A stretch of 22,139 nucleotides of DNA from Bradyrhizobium sp. (GCA_028290305.1 JAQGKC010000246.1:1-22139); one strand, 5' to 3'; positions 6,287 through 14,345 are shown, counted from the first letter of the stretch. The notes: generated by a model from the letters alone, not told the origin. Made by a program: numbers and translations.

Positions 6287-7858
6287 ATGCAGCTTAAAAT
6301 AGTGGCGATTGCAGCGTTGGTCGTGGGGTTTCAGTGCTTTGCCGGAGACAATGCGCCGGCCGGTGCGGCCGGTGACCAGGACGCGCAGGACGTCTCGGGG
6401 AACGTCTCTTGGCCGACGAAATCATGGCCGGTATCGACGCCGGAGGAGCAGGGCATGGATTCAGCCGGCCTTGCCAGGCTGGTCGAGGCCGTCGGCACCT
6501 ACAGGCAAGACAGCCTGATGATCATTCGGCACGGCAGGATCGTGGCTGAAGCTTATTATGCGCCCTATGTTGCCGGCATCAGCCACGATTTGAGATCGGT
6601 GACCAAGAGCGTGGTCGGCACGCTGACCGCGATCCAATTGCAAAAGGGCAATCTCGATGGTGTCGACCATCCGGTGATGGATCTGTTTGCGGACAGGCAA
6701 ATCGAAAATGTCGATGACAGAAAAAAGGCGATGACGATTCAGAGCCTTCTCGACATGACCTCAGGCATCGAATGGGTGGAGAAAGCCTATACGCCCGACG
6801 AGACCATCATGCGGATGTACAAAAGCCCTGATCGCACCGCCTTCGTGCTGAACCAGCCGATGGCCGCCGCGCCGGGCGCCAATTTCAATTATGCCGGCGG
6901 CAATCCCTATCTGCTCTCCGCGCTGATCAACAGGACGTCCGGCCAGAACGCGCTCGATTTTGCCAAAAAAGAGTTGTTCGAGCCGCTTGGGATCAAGAGC
7001 GCCAAATGGGGGCCGATCGATCCGCAAGGCGTCACCGACGGGGAGGCCGGGCTTTTCCTGTCGCCGCATGACATGGCGAGGATCGGCTATCTCTACCTTC
7101 ACAACGGAAATTGGGAGGGCAAGCAGATCATCCCCGCGTCGTGGGTCGAGAGGGCGAAGGCAGGGCCCGTGACGGCGACGTTCGGATTTCATTATGCAAA
7201 CCTGTGGTGGTCGTATCCCGAAAAGGGCGCTTACATGGCGCGCGGCCGGCATTCGCAACTGATCCTGGTGCTCCCAAAGCTGGATATCGTCGCCGTCATG
7301 ACCGGTGTCCTGCGCGATACCGAATTCTATTCGGCCTCCAGCCTGATCGACGACATTTCCAACGCGGTCAAATCCGACGCGCCGTTGCCGGCCGACGCCA
7401 TTGCCAGCGCGTTGCTGACCAATGCCATCCATCAGGCGACGCTGGAAAAGCCGTCGGCGGTCGGCGGCACGCCGGAACTGGCCAAGGCGGTTTCGGGAAA
7501 GACCTATCAACTCACCGACAATGTGATGCACGTGAAGGATTTCACGTTGAATTTTCTCGATTCGGACTCGTCATGGGTGATCACCACCACCACCGGCAAG
7601 GCCGATCGCCCCACCGAGCGATTCACGGGACTGGTCGGGCTCGATGGACTCTCTCGCAAGAGTCCTCCCGCACGCTACGGCATCAATGCCGCCAAAGGAC
7701 GCTGGATCAATGCGCGCACCTTCGCGATGGAACGCCGGATCTTGGGACACGGCGAAATCCAGACCTGGACCCTGACCTTCGACGCGGACAAGGTGACGGT
7801 GAATTTTGAAAACACCGACGGCTTCAAGACGGAACTGCACGGCGAGATCAGCGAGTGA
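6287..7858 (+). CDS. Exported serine hydrolase, beta-lactamase (class C) fold
   Basis: A 523-residue protein with a signal peptide (residues 1 to about 26). It has the serine hydrolase/penicillin-binding signature S104-V-T-K107 in LRSVTKSVVGTL, the second motif Y202-A-G in NYAGGNPYLL, and a region GRHSQLILVLPKLDIVAV (320-337) at the place of the usual HxG/KTG motif. This is the beta-lactamase-related family that includes 6-aminohexanoate-dimer hydrolase and esterases. Substrate cannot be told. The C-terminal 170 residues after the catalytic domain form a beta-rich extension. The ATG at 6287 is chosen because GGGAGA lies 6 nt upstream; ATGs at 6281 and 6248 are in frame. It faces the cytochrome c gene convergently and shares a terminator hairpin with it. 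Confidence 0.85.
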   Translation: MQLKIVAIAALVVGFQCFAGDNAPAGAAGDQDAQDVSGNVSWPTKSWPVSTPEEQGMDSAGLARLVEAVGTYRQDSLMIIRHGRIVAEAYYAPYVAGISHDLRSVTKSVVGTLTAIQLQKGNLDGVDHPVMDLFADRQIENVDDRKKAMTIQSLLDMTSGIEWVEKAYTPDETIMRMYKSPDRTAFVLNQPMAAAPGANFNYAGGNPYLLSALINRTSGQNALDFAKKELFEPLGIKSAKWGPIDPQGVTDGEAGLFLSPHDMARIGYLYLHNGNWEGKQIIPASWVERAKAGPVTATFGFHYANLWWSYPEKGAYMARGRHSQLILVLPKLDIVAVMTGVLRDTEFYSASSLIDDISNAVKSDAPLPADAIASALLTNAIHQATLEKPSAVGGTPELAKAVSGKTYQLTDNVMHVKDFTLNFLDSDSSWVITTTTGKADRPTERFTGLVGLDGLSRKSPPARYGINAAKGRWINARTFAMERRILGHGEIQTWTLTFDADKVTVNFENTDGFKTELHGEISE

Positions 7859-7880
7859 CGAGGCGCGAGCGGTCCTCGTC
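7857..7880. terminator. Bidirectional terminator hairpin between convergent genes
   Basis: GACGAGG (7857-7863) and CCTCGTC (7874-7880) are perfectly complementary, with a 10-nt loop. The hairpin spans the 21-bp gap and touches the stop codons of both convergent genes. It is followed on the plus strand by TATTTGT, a weak T-rich tract. Confidence 0.5.
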
Positions 7881-8266
7881 TATTTGTAGTCTTCCAGAAA
7901 GGCCACGAGATCGTCGGCGTCTTTCGGATTCTTCACGCCGGCAAACGGCATCCGGTTTCCCTTGATCCGGGCCTGCGGATCAACGATGTAGTCGCGCAGA
8001 TTGGCCGCGTCCCAGGTCAGGTTCGCCCGCTTCATGGGATTGGAGTAGCGGTAATTGTCGAGCGCCGCCGACTTGCGGCCGAACACGCCCTTGAGGCTCG
8101 GTCCGATCGCATCAGGCCGCTCGGTGTGGCAGGCGATGCAGGTCTGGTAGAGCGCCTTGCCGTGTTCGGCATCGGCCGCCGCAGCAGGGGTGGGCGCCGT
8201 CGCGCAAGCCGCGCCCAAAATTGCGAACAACAACGCGAGTGTCGTCGTCGCGTGCGTCGTCGTCAT
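7880..8266 (-). CDS. Class I cytochrome c, one heme
   Basis: A 128-residue exported protein. A signal peptide runs to about residue 31 (Ala-rich, ending AAAADAEHG). The heme-binding CIACH is at 43-47, and the axial Met is most likely M106 in NRMPFAGV. The spacing and the ending DLVAFLEDYK match small mitochondrial-type class I cytochromes. The gene begins 8 bp after the stop codon of the GMC flavoprotein, so it is the last gene of that operon and probably takes electrons from it. Known three-subunit gluconate/sorbitol-type dehydrogenases use a three-heme cytochrome of about 45 kDa; here the partner has a single heme. The ribosome binding site is weak (GAGC), consistent with translational coupling. 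Confidence 0.9.
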   Translation of the reverse strand: MTTTHATTTLALLFAILGAACATAPTPAAAADAEHGKALYQTCIACHTERPDAIGPSLKGVFGRKSAALDNYRYSNPMKRANLTWDAANLRDYIVDPQARIKGNRMPFAGVKNPKDADDLVAFLEDYK

Positions 8267-8274
8267 GTGTCTGC

Positions 8275-10044
8275 TCACGCGTGCACCAGCGGCCCGGGAT
8301 TCTTGAGATACTGCGTGGCGATCGCCTTGGCCGACCAGTAGGTCAGCGCCCCGACCGTGCCGGTCGGGTTGTAGCCGTGCTGCTGCGGGAAGACCGATGC
8401 GCCCATGATGAACAGGTTGGACGCATCCCACGCCTGCAGATAGCGGTTCACCACGCTCGACTTCGGATCGGTGCCCATCATCGTGCCGCCGGTGTTGTGG
8501 GTCGACTGATAGGGGACGATGGTGAAATTCCTGGGCCGCGGATGCAGGTCGTAGTGCACGGGATCCATCGCCTTGATGCACGCTTCGACCTTGGTCAGCA
8601 GGAAACGCGACATCTTGTGGTCGTTCTCGGTGCCGTTATAGGTCAACCGCAACAGCGGCCGGCCGAGCGCATCCTTGTAAGTGGGGTCCAGGTCCATGAA
8701 ATTGTCGCGGCTGGCATAGACCGATCCTTGCGTGTTGAAGCGCATGAAGTGGTGATACCACTTGGCGGTCGCGCGCTTCCATTCCGAACCCCACTCCGGC
8801 GTGCCGTGCGGCGTGGCACGGCCGGTGATGGGCGGCGAACCGGCCGGCCCGCCGAGGATGTAACCGCCGCCGAAGAAGCCCAGACCGCCGTGGTCGAAAT
8901 TCTCGCCGTTGAAATCGTCGATGCAGACCGACGTTCCGGCATTGCCGATGAAGGGGTTCCACTCGCCATTCTCGAAGAACGCGGTGGCGCTCGCCTCGAA
9001 CTGATAAGCGTAGTTCCTGCCGACCGTGCCCTTACCGGTCGCGCGATCATAGGGTTCCCCGATCCCGGCCAGCAGCAATTGCTGAACGTTGCCGAACACG
9101 AAAGACGACAGCACCACCAGGCCGGCCGGCTGCTCGTATTCCTCGCCGGTCTTGAGATCGGTGTAGGTGACGCCGGTGACTTTCCTGGCCTGCTTGTCAT
9201 AGTTGAGCCGGCTGACGAAGGCGCGGGTGCGCAACTCGAACTTCGGCTCCGGCCGCAACAGCGGCATCAGCGTCGTGTTGGCCGATGCCTTGGCATTCGC
9301 TTCGCAGGCCATGCGATTGCAGTAGCCGCAATATTCGCATGCGCCCAGCGCTATGCCTTCGGCATTGGTATAGGCCTGGCTCGCGATCGCGACCGGCGCC
9401 GGGAATGGATGAAAGCCGAGGCTCCTGGCGGCGTCGCCGAACATCGTTGACGGCAGCGCCGACTTGATCGGTTTGTTCGGATAGTCGCTGCTGCGCGGTC
9501 CCTCGAACGGATTGCCGCCGGGCATGATCTTGCCGTTGATGTTGCCGGCCTGTCCCGAGACGCCGCACAATCTGTCGAAGCGATCGTAATGCGGCTCGAG
9601 CTCGTCATAGCTGACCGGCCAATCCGCGATGGTCATGTCCTCAGGAATGGCGTTGGCGCCGTAGCGCTGCTGGATGTGGCTCCTGATGCGGAAATCGGTC
9701 GGCAGGTTGCGCCAGTGCAGGGCGCCCCAATGGATGCCGGAGCCGCCGACGCCTTCGCCCGGCAGAAACGCGCCCATGCGGCGGATCGGCAGCGCCATCT
9801 CGGTGGCCGCGTTGCGGAAGGTGATGGTGTCGGTCGAATTGTCCATCATCAATTCGAGGCGCTGGGTATATTTCATCTCGTCGCGCACGGTCGGCAGCGT
9901 GAAATCCTCGCCCGGCGTCCGATCCTGGCCGCGCTCCAGCCCGACCACCTCGAGGCCCGCTTTGGTCAGCTCGCGCGCCATGATGGCGCCGGTCCAGCCC
10001 ATGCCGACCATGACCGCGTCGACTTCCTTCAATCGCGTCGCCAT
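8275..10044 (-). CDS. GMC-family FAD-dependent oxidoreductase (dehydrogenase flavoprotein subunit)
   Basis: A 589-residue enzyme. The N-terminal Rossmann fold VMVGMGWTGAIMARELTKAG (11-30) is followed by acidic E37, which would bind the FAD ribose. The C-terminal GMC domain has STHNTGGTMMG and the active-site region FPQQHGYNPTGT (552-563) with the expected His and Asn. A cysteine cluster C236-x2-C-x2-C-x4-C247 lies mid-protein (CEYCGYCNRMAC), and FAD-glucose dehydrogenases of this type carry a 3Fe-4S cluster in a similar place. It has no signal peptide. It would be exported by hitch-hiking with the Tat-signal subunit encoded just upstream (9-nt gap). It likely oxidises a sugar, polyol or sugar acid in the periplasm and passes electrons to the cytochrome; the substrate is unknown. 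Confidence 0.9.
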   Translation of the reverse strand: MATRLKEVDAVMVGMGWTGAIMARELTKAGLEVVGLERGQDRTPGEDFTLPTVRDEMKYTQRLELMMDNSTDTITFRNAATEMALPIRRMGAFLPGEGVGGSGIHWGALHWRNLPTDFRIRSHIQQRYGANAIPEDMTIADWPVSYDELEPHYDRFDRLCGVSGQAGNINGKIMPGGNPFEGPRSSDYPNKPIKSALPSTMFGDAARSLGFHPFPAPVAIASQAYTNAEGIALGACEYCGYCNRMACEANAKASANTTLMPLLRPEPKFELRTRAFVSRLNYDKQARKVTGVTYTDLKTGEEYEQPAGLVVLSSFVFGNVQQLLLAGIGEPYDRATGKGTVGRNYAYQFEASATAFFENGEWNPFIGNAGTSVCIDDFNGENFDHGGLGFFGGGYILGGPAGSPPITGRATPHGTPEWGSEWKRATAKWYHHFMRFNTQGSVYASRDNFMDLDPTYKDALGRPLLRLTYNGTENDHKMSRFLLTKVEACIKAMDPVHYDLHPRPRNFTIVPYQSTHNTGGTMMGTDPKSSVVNRYLQAWDASNLFIMGASVFPQQHGYNPTGTVGALTYWSAKAIATQYLKNPGPLVHA

Positions 10045-10053
10045 GTGCGCACC

Positions 10054-10770
10054 TCAAGAAAAATCTGCGATCGACTGCGGGGGCATGACGAGCTTCTTGT
10101 CATGATACGCGTCGATCTTGTTGGCATAGGTGGCCGGCAGGCCCGGGAAGCCGAGCATCTTCCAGGACGCCATGTTGCGGTTGCCGCCGTAGACCGGATC
10201 GCTGAAGAAGCCTTGGTGCGCGAGGTTCAGGAGCTGGGCGAAGAAGCCACGCGACGAGAAGCCGTGAAATTCGGCCTTGCCGCTTTGCATCGCCTCCAGC
10301 GTTGCGATGCGATCGGGCTCGGCGAGGCGATCGAAGTCCTTGCCGTAGGTCGTTCGGGTCCATTCGTTGGTCGCGATGATGCCGCTCGCGAAAAACTCGC
10401 GTGGTGTCAGCGCCAGTTGATAGCCTTGCTCCGGCTTGCCTTTGTGGAACGGCCCGCTGCGATACATCCTGGCGCCGCCGCCCCAGGCGCTGGCGAGCTG
10501 GCGGTCGATAAAGACGTCGACGCCGCAGGCGCTGCCGGACGGCGACAGTTCATCGGCGGGGATCAGCGTGTCGACAGCGGCCGCGATGAAGGCGTGTTCG
10601 GTCGGCGTCAGCGTCAGCATCGGCTCGTCGGCCGGGACCGCCGGGGAATCCGCTTGCAAGGTCTCGGCTTGCGCAGCCGCGGTTTGCGACGATGTTGCAG
10701 GGCTCAGTGCCGCGGCGAGCGCGCCGGCGCCCACCAGGAATTGGCGGCGCAAGATGACGTCGTCAGTCAT
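10054..10770 (-). CDS. Gluconate 2-dehydrogenase subunit 3 family protein (Tat-exported)
   Basis: A 238-residue small subunit of a membrane-bound flavin dehydrogenase. The twin-arginine motif RRQFLVGAG (8-16) is followed by an Ala-rich core, cleaved probably near AAAQA. Later text such as LTLTPTEHAFIAAAVDTLIPAD and SGIIATNEWTRTTYGKDFDRL is typical of the subunit 3 family. It binds no cofactor that I can see; its role is to chaperone and export the GMC flavoprotein. It is first in the operon, with a strong GGAGG 5-6 nt before the ATG. That ribosome binding site lies in a 14-bp duplicated block. Confidence 0.88.
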   Translation of the reverse strand: MTDDVILRRQFLVGAGALAAALSPATSSQTAAAQAETLQADSPAVPADEPMLTLTPTEHAFIAAAVDTLIPADELSPSGSACGVDVFIDRQLASAWGGGARMYRSGPFHKGKPEQGYQLALTPREFFASGIIATNEWTRTTYGKDFDRLAEPDRIATLEAMQSGKAEFHGFSSRGFFAQLLNLAHQGFFSDPVYGGNRNMASWKMLGFPGLPATYANKIDAYHDKKLVMPPQSIADFS

Positions 10771-10798
10771 GTCTTCCTCCCCAAGAATTCCTCCCCAA
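10771..10798 (-). repeat. Tandem 14-bp duplication carrying two Shine-Dalgarno sequences
   Basis: Read on the minus strand, TTGGGGAGGAATTC is followed directly by TTGGGGAGGAAGAC and then the ATG of the subunit 3 gene. The eleven bases TTGGGGAGGAA are identical in both units. Only the proximal GGAGG is at working distance from the ATG. Confidence 0.8.
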
Positions 10799-10800
10799 CA

Positions 10801-10899
10801 TCAGGCTTGAGGAGCAGGCTTGCCAAAGCGACCAAGGGTCAGCGAATGGGCCTGGGTTTTTTTTGACCTGGGATTGCCGTAGCGTTCAGGACGCTCCAT
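10801..10899 (-). CDS. Possible 32-residue leader peptide of the dehydrogenase operon
   Basis: A short frame MERPERYGNPRSKKTQAHSL... ends 2 bp before the duplicated ribosome binding site of the subunit 3 gene. GGAG lies 8 nt before its ATG. It is basic, has no cysteines and no hydrophobic segment, and passes through a run of eight A residues that would be prone to slippage. It could be a leader peptide or small protein coupled to the operon, or chance. I do not recognise the sequence, and it is not PqqA-like. Confidence 0.25.
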   Translation of the reverse strand: MERPERYGNPRSKKTQAHSLTLGRFGKPAPQA

Positions 10900-10915
10900 C
10901 GTAGCAGCTCCAATT

Positions 10916-11260
10916 CGCTTTTTGATAGAGCTGAAATGCGCTTCGCAACTGCAATACGAGACGTCGCTGGATCGCCCCTTCAAAGAGAGAGATCATTCGT
11001 CCGGAAAACTCCGTGACACTCTTATGACGCTCACAACTATGATGCTCACAACAGCGAATGGTGGATGGTCCGGGTCCGTCGCGATCGACCCGATCTGAAG
11101 ACGTCATCTCAGTTGTTGTTCTTGATCGCCCCATGACATCCGGGCGGCGGGTCGTGACCGCCGCAACACGGTTTTTGAACGATTCAAATCGCCTCGGTTC
11201 GACCGGCCCGCTATCAGGACACGCCGTCATGAGGGGACTGGCAGAGGACTGGCAGGGCAC
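10916..11260. other. Divergent intergenic region between the dehydrogenase operon and cytochrome b561
   Basis: It must contain promoters for both directions. Notable content: a 15-bp tandem repeat at 11022-11051 and an 11-bp tandem repeat GGACTGGCAGR at 11235-11256, next to the b561 start. No further gene is supported. Confidence 0.45.
11022..11051. promoter_or_regulatory. 15-bp tandem direct repeat, candidate operator
   Basis: TTATGACGCTCACAA (11022-11036) is followed immediately by CTATGATGCTCACAA (11037-11051); 13 of 15 positions agree. It lies in the divergent promoter region, about 120 bp from the nearest minus-strand start candidate and 210 bp from b561. Tandem direct repeats of this size are typical of response-regulator or AraC-type sites; the binding protein is unknown. 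Confidence 0.4.
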
Positions 11261-11812
11261 ATGGTGCGAAATACGGGGGCGAGCTGGGGCAGCGTGGCGC
11301 GGTGGCTTCACTGGGGTCTCGGCGCGGCGATCATCGGCATGATCGCCTTTGGCTGGTGGATGAACCATTTTCCGCCGCGCGCGGACCGGTTTTTCTATCG
11401 CTCGATCCATGCCGACATCGGCTATGTCGTGCTGCTGTTGACGGTGCTCCGGCTGGTCTGGCGCGGTCTCAATCCGACGCCTGGTCTGTCGGCCGATACG
11501 CCGCGCTGGCGGCGGATCCTGGCGCGTCTCAATCAAAGCCTGCTTTATCTCGTGACCATCCTGGTCGCGATGCTCGGATGGGCGCATTCCGGCGCGCGCA
11601 CGCCGGATTATTCCGATTGGTTCGGCCTGTTCCACGTGCCGCAGATCACCTCGCCCGACAAGGTCGCCGCTTCGGCCTACGAGGATCGCCACATTTTCTT
11701 TGCCTATGTGCTGTTGGCGCTGGTCGTGCTCCATGTCGCCGCCGCCTTGTGGCATCACTACGGCAAGCGCGACCGCGTGCTGGCGCGCATGGTCGATGGC
11801 GAGGCCGGCTGA
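11261..11812 (+). CDS. Cytochrome b561 family protein
   Basis: A 183-residue inner-membrane protein with four transmembrane helices (about 14-34, 48-68, 94-112, 144-166). Candidate heme b ligands are in the usual places: H17 (ARWLHWGL), H50 (RSIHADIGY), H144 (EDRHIFFAY) and H158 (VVLHVAAALWHH). This is the bacterial two-heme cytochrome b561 type that exchanges electrons between the quinone pool and a periplasmic partner or superoxide. It is divergent from the dehydrogenase operon, so it could link that periplasmic electron flow to quinone; this is inference from position. The start is supported only by a modest AGGG 5 nt upstream. A GC-rich hairpin overlaps its stop codon. Confidence 0.9.
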   Translation: MVRNTGASWGSVARWLHWGLGAAIIGMIAFGWWMNHFPPRADRFFYRSIHADIGYVVLLLTVLRLVWRGLNPTPGLSADTPRWRRILARLNQSLLYLVTILVAMLGWAHSGARTPDYSDWFGLFHVPQITSPDKVAASAYEDRHIFFAYVLLALVVLHVAAALWHHYGKRDRVLARMVDGEAG

Positions 11813-11820
11813 AGCCGGCC
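11803..11820 (+). terminator. GC-rich hairpin at the end of the cytochrome b561 gene
   Basis: GGCCGGC (11803-11809), loop TGAA, GCCGGCC (11814-11820): a perfect 7-bp GC stem that includes the stop codon, followed by GTTCGCGTTTCTCC. It could be a weak intrinsic terminator or attenuator ahead of the downstream gene 86 bp away. Confidence 0.45.
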
Positions 11821-11905
11821 GTTCGCGTTTCTCCTTTGATTGTGCCTTGTGCTATCTGCAATTCGGCCGCCCGCTTCGGGTCGGCGACGTATGGAGCGGG
11901 CGTCG

Positions 11906-14308
11906 ATGTCGAACAAGAAGATCGTTCTGCTCTCGGACGGGACGGGCAACAGCTCGGTAAAAGTCTTCAAGACCAACGTCTTGCTCCTGTTCCAGGCGCT
12001 TGATCTGACCGATCCCGAGAAGCAGATCGCCTATTACGACGATGGCGTCGGCACCTCGTCGTTCAAGCTGCTCGCGATTCTCGGCGGCGTTTTCGGCTTC
12101 GGGCTGAAGCGCAATGTCATCGACATCTACTCGTTCTGCTGCCGCAACTACAAGAAGGGCGACGGGATCTACGGTTTCGGCTTCAGCCGGGGCGCGTTCA
12201 CGATCCGCGTCGTGGCCGGTTTCATCGCGCGCATCGGATTGGTCCGCTACGACGGCAATGAAGAGAATCTCGCGCGCGACGCCGAGATCGCCTACCGCGA
12301 ATACCGCAAGGCGTGGAGTTTCCGCTCGATCAGTCCGTTACGATCGCTGCGCGACTGGGCCAGCCACGTCATCTTCCGCAAGCCGAGCTTCGCGCAGCTC
12401 GACATGGTCGATGTCGACAGAATCGAATTTCTCGGCGTCTGGGACACCGTCGATGCCTATGGCGGCCCAATCGAGGAGATCACGCGCGCCATCGATTACT
12501 GGTACTGGCCGCTGTCGATGCCCGATCAGTTCATGAATCACAAAATCGTCCGCGCCTGCCATGCATTGGCGCTGGAGGAGGAGCGCGAAGCGTTCCGGCC
12601 GGTGTTGTGGGACGACCGCTATGTCCGCGAGGGCGGCCGGCTGGTTCCGGTCGCGCAGGGCTGGACGCCGCCCCGGACCTCCGAGCCCGGCAAGCCGCAT
12701 ATCGACGACGAACGGATCAGCCAGGTCTGGTTTGTCGGCGTTCATGCCGATATCGGCGGCGGCTATTCGCGCGCCGGACTGGCCTACTGGACGCTGGCCT
12801 GGATGATCGAGCGGTCCAAGGTCTATGGCCTCGAATTTCAGGCCTTCCAGGAAGAAGCGCTGCGAAGCCTGGCCGATCCCTATGACAAGCTGAACGATTC
12901 CCGCCACGGGCTCGCCGGCTATTACCGCTATCGCCCGCGGCGGCTGTCCGAGATCTACAGCCAGCCTCCCTACAAATTGTCGCTGGCCGACGATACCAGA
13001 CGCATCGTCAATCTCTGGAGAAACAGGCCCGATCCCGAATTGGAGGTGAAGCGCGAGCTTGCCTCGCCCGAGATCTACGTGCCGCGGCCTCCGGCGAAAA
13101 TCCACAGCAGCGTACTGGACCGCATCGCGAAAGGAACCGACGGCTACGCGCCGATCGTGCTGCCCGCGATCTATTCCGTCGTCGGCAATGACGGCTCGAT
13201 CGCGACGAACGGCGCAAGGACGGCGCTCGACGCCTCGCGCGTGCTGCGCGAGGAAAGAGTCTGGAATTGGGTCTGGGCGCGCCGCGTCATCTATTTCCTG
13301 ACCGTGTTTGCAGCGCTGTTCCTGGCCGCACTGCCGCTGATCGACAGATGGAGGCCGGGACGCGGTCCGGCTTCCCCCTTCGAGATCATCGTGCCCCTCA
13401 TCGATCTGGTGGGCGCATTCCTGCCTGGCTTTGCAAACCCCTGGCTCGAGGCATTCCGCATTTCGCCCGGCCGCTTCCTCGGCGGAGCCATTGTCGCCGG
13501 CGTGCTGGTCTATATCGGCGGCTGGATGCAGGGATTCGTCCGCGACCTGATGCGCCGGATCTGGCGAACGCCAAATGCCCCGGCGCGGCGACCGACGGGT
13601 TTCGTGTACCGGCTGCGCACCGCTGGACCCTATCTCGCTTTCTTCTATGCGCTGAAGCACCGGATACTGCCGTTCATCTTCGCCGCGATCGGCTTCGTGT
13701 GTCTGGCGCCGGTAACCCTGGCGCTGGTCAACCGGGTCTCCTTCACCGCGCTCGACCTGACCGGACAGGTCTGCACCCCGAGCCGCAATCCGTCGGCACG
13801 GCTTGTCGTCAACCATGCCAAGGCGGCGTTCGACACCGCGACACCGTGCACGGCGACGGGCCTCGAAGTGGAACAAGGCAAGTCCTACCGCATCACGCTG
13901 GTGGTCACCGACGTCTGGGAAGACGGCTACAAGTTCGGCGAGGCCGATCCGGGAAAAGCCAAGGGTATCGAAACCGACCCGCGGGGATTCGGCTTCGACA
14001 AGATGCGCTGGCAGATGGCGCTGGGCCTGCCGATCCGGCGCCTGGTCGGCTCCAACTGGTTTGCACCCATCCTGCGCGTCGGCAACAGGGGCTTCGGCGA
14101 GACCGTGGTCTCTTTCGCGCGCGAGGATTCAGCCCCTTGCCAGTGCCCGGCCGCGACCAGTTACAGCGCGACGTTCAGGGCGCGAAAGAACGGCGAACTG
14201 TTCGTCTACGTCAACGACGCGGTGATCGGCATCCCCGGCCATGTCGACACGTTCTACAAGAACAACAAGGGCAAGGCCGACCTGATCCTGCAGGTGCTCG
14301 ACGAATAG
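11906..14308 (+). CDS. DUF2235-family alpha/beta hydrolase (lipase-like) with membrane helices and C-terminal beta domain
   Basis: An 800-residue protein. The N-terminal 420 residues are a DUF2235 hydrolase: opening VLLSDGTGNS (7-16), nucleophile elbow G92-F-S94-R-G96, LGVWDTVDAYG (177-186) and GVHADIGGGY (278-287) with a likely catalytic Asp/His. Proteins of this family include T6SS phospholipase effectors (Tle1 type), but no T6SS gene is visible here. Hydrophobic helices follow at about 461-480, 491-511, 524-544 and 588-608. The last 190 residues are beta-rich and end GELFVYVNDAVIGIPG (763-778) and FYKNNKGKADL (783-793), reminiscent of LecA-like sugar-binding domains. This suggests a membrane-tethered lipase or esterase with a binding module. 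The start at 11906 follows GGAGCGGG; an in-frame ATG at 11891 is possible. Confidence 0.85.
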   Translation: MSNKKIVLLSDGTGNSSVKVFKTNVLLLFQALDLTDPEKQIAYYDDGVGTSSFKLLAILGGVFGFGLKRNVIDIYSFCCRNYKKGDGIYGFGFSRGAFTIRVVAGFIARIGLVRYDGNEENLARDAEIAYREYRKAWSFRSISPLRSLRDWASHVIFRKPSFAQLDMVDVDRIEFLGVWDTVDAYGGPIEEITRAIDYWYWPLSMPDQFMNHKIVRACHALALEEEREAFRPVLWDDRYVREGGRLVPVAQGWTPPRTSEPGKPHIDDERISQVWFVGVHADIGGGYSRAGLAYWTLAWMIERSKVYGLEFQAFQEEALRSLADPYDKLNDSRHGLAGYYRYRPRRLSEIYSQPPYKLSLADDTRRIVNLWRNRPDPELEVKRELASPEIYVPRPPAKIHSSVLDRIAKGTDGYAPIVLPAIYSVVGNDGSIATNGARTALDASRVLREERVWNWVWARRVIYFLTVFAALFLAALPLIDRWRPGRGPASPFEIIVPLIDLVGAFLPGFANPWLEAFRISPGRFLGGAIVAGVLVYIGGWMQGFVRDLMRRIWRTPNAPARRPTGFVYRLRTAGPYLAFFYALKHRILPFIFAAIGFVCLAPVTLALVNRVSFTALDLTGQVCTPSRNPSARLVVNHAKAAFDTATPCTATGLEVEQGKSYRITLVVTDVWEDGYKFGEADPGKAKGIETDPRGFGFDKMRWQMALGLPIRRLVGSNWFAPILRVGNRGFGETVVSFAREDSAPCQCPAATSYSATFRARKNGELFVYVNDAVIGIPGHVDTFYKNNKGKADLILQVLDE

Positions 14309-14315
14309 CGAGGTG

Positions 14316-14345
14316 TTGCCGCGCGCCTCGCCGGACACGCGGCAA
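14316..14345. terminator. Possible shared terminator between convergent hydrolase genes
   Basis: TTGCCGCG (14316-14323) pairs exactly with CGCGGCAA (14338-14345) across a 14-nt loop, just past the stop codon of the DUF2235 gene. There is no strong T-run, so the call is tentative. Confidence 0.35.

Noticed and set aside
8221..10866. Two long plus-strand open frames (8221-9450 and 9589-10866)
   Set aside because: Both are antisense to the dehydrogenase operon and show only antisense-type composition.
10801..10899. PqqA-like cofactor precursor for the dehydrogenase
   Set aside because: The short peptide lacks the conserved Glu-x3-Tyr core of PqqA, and the dehydrogenase is a flavoprotein, not a quinoprotein.
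12338..13876. A 512-codon minus-strand open frame
   Set aside because: It is antisense to the DUF2235 gene, whose motifs are unambiguous, and has no domain of its own.
11906..14308. Type VI secretion effector with its immunity gene
   Set aside because: The DUF2235 fold is shared with such effectors, but no VgrG, PAAR, chaperone or immunity-like gene is adjacent, and the protein has its own membrane helices.
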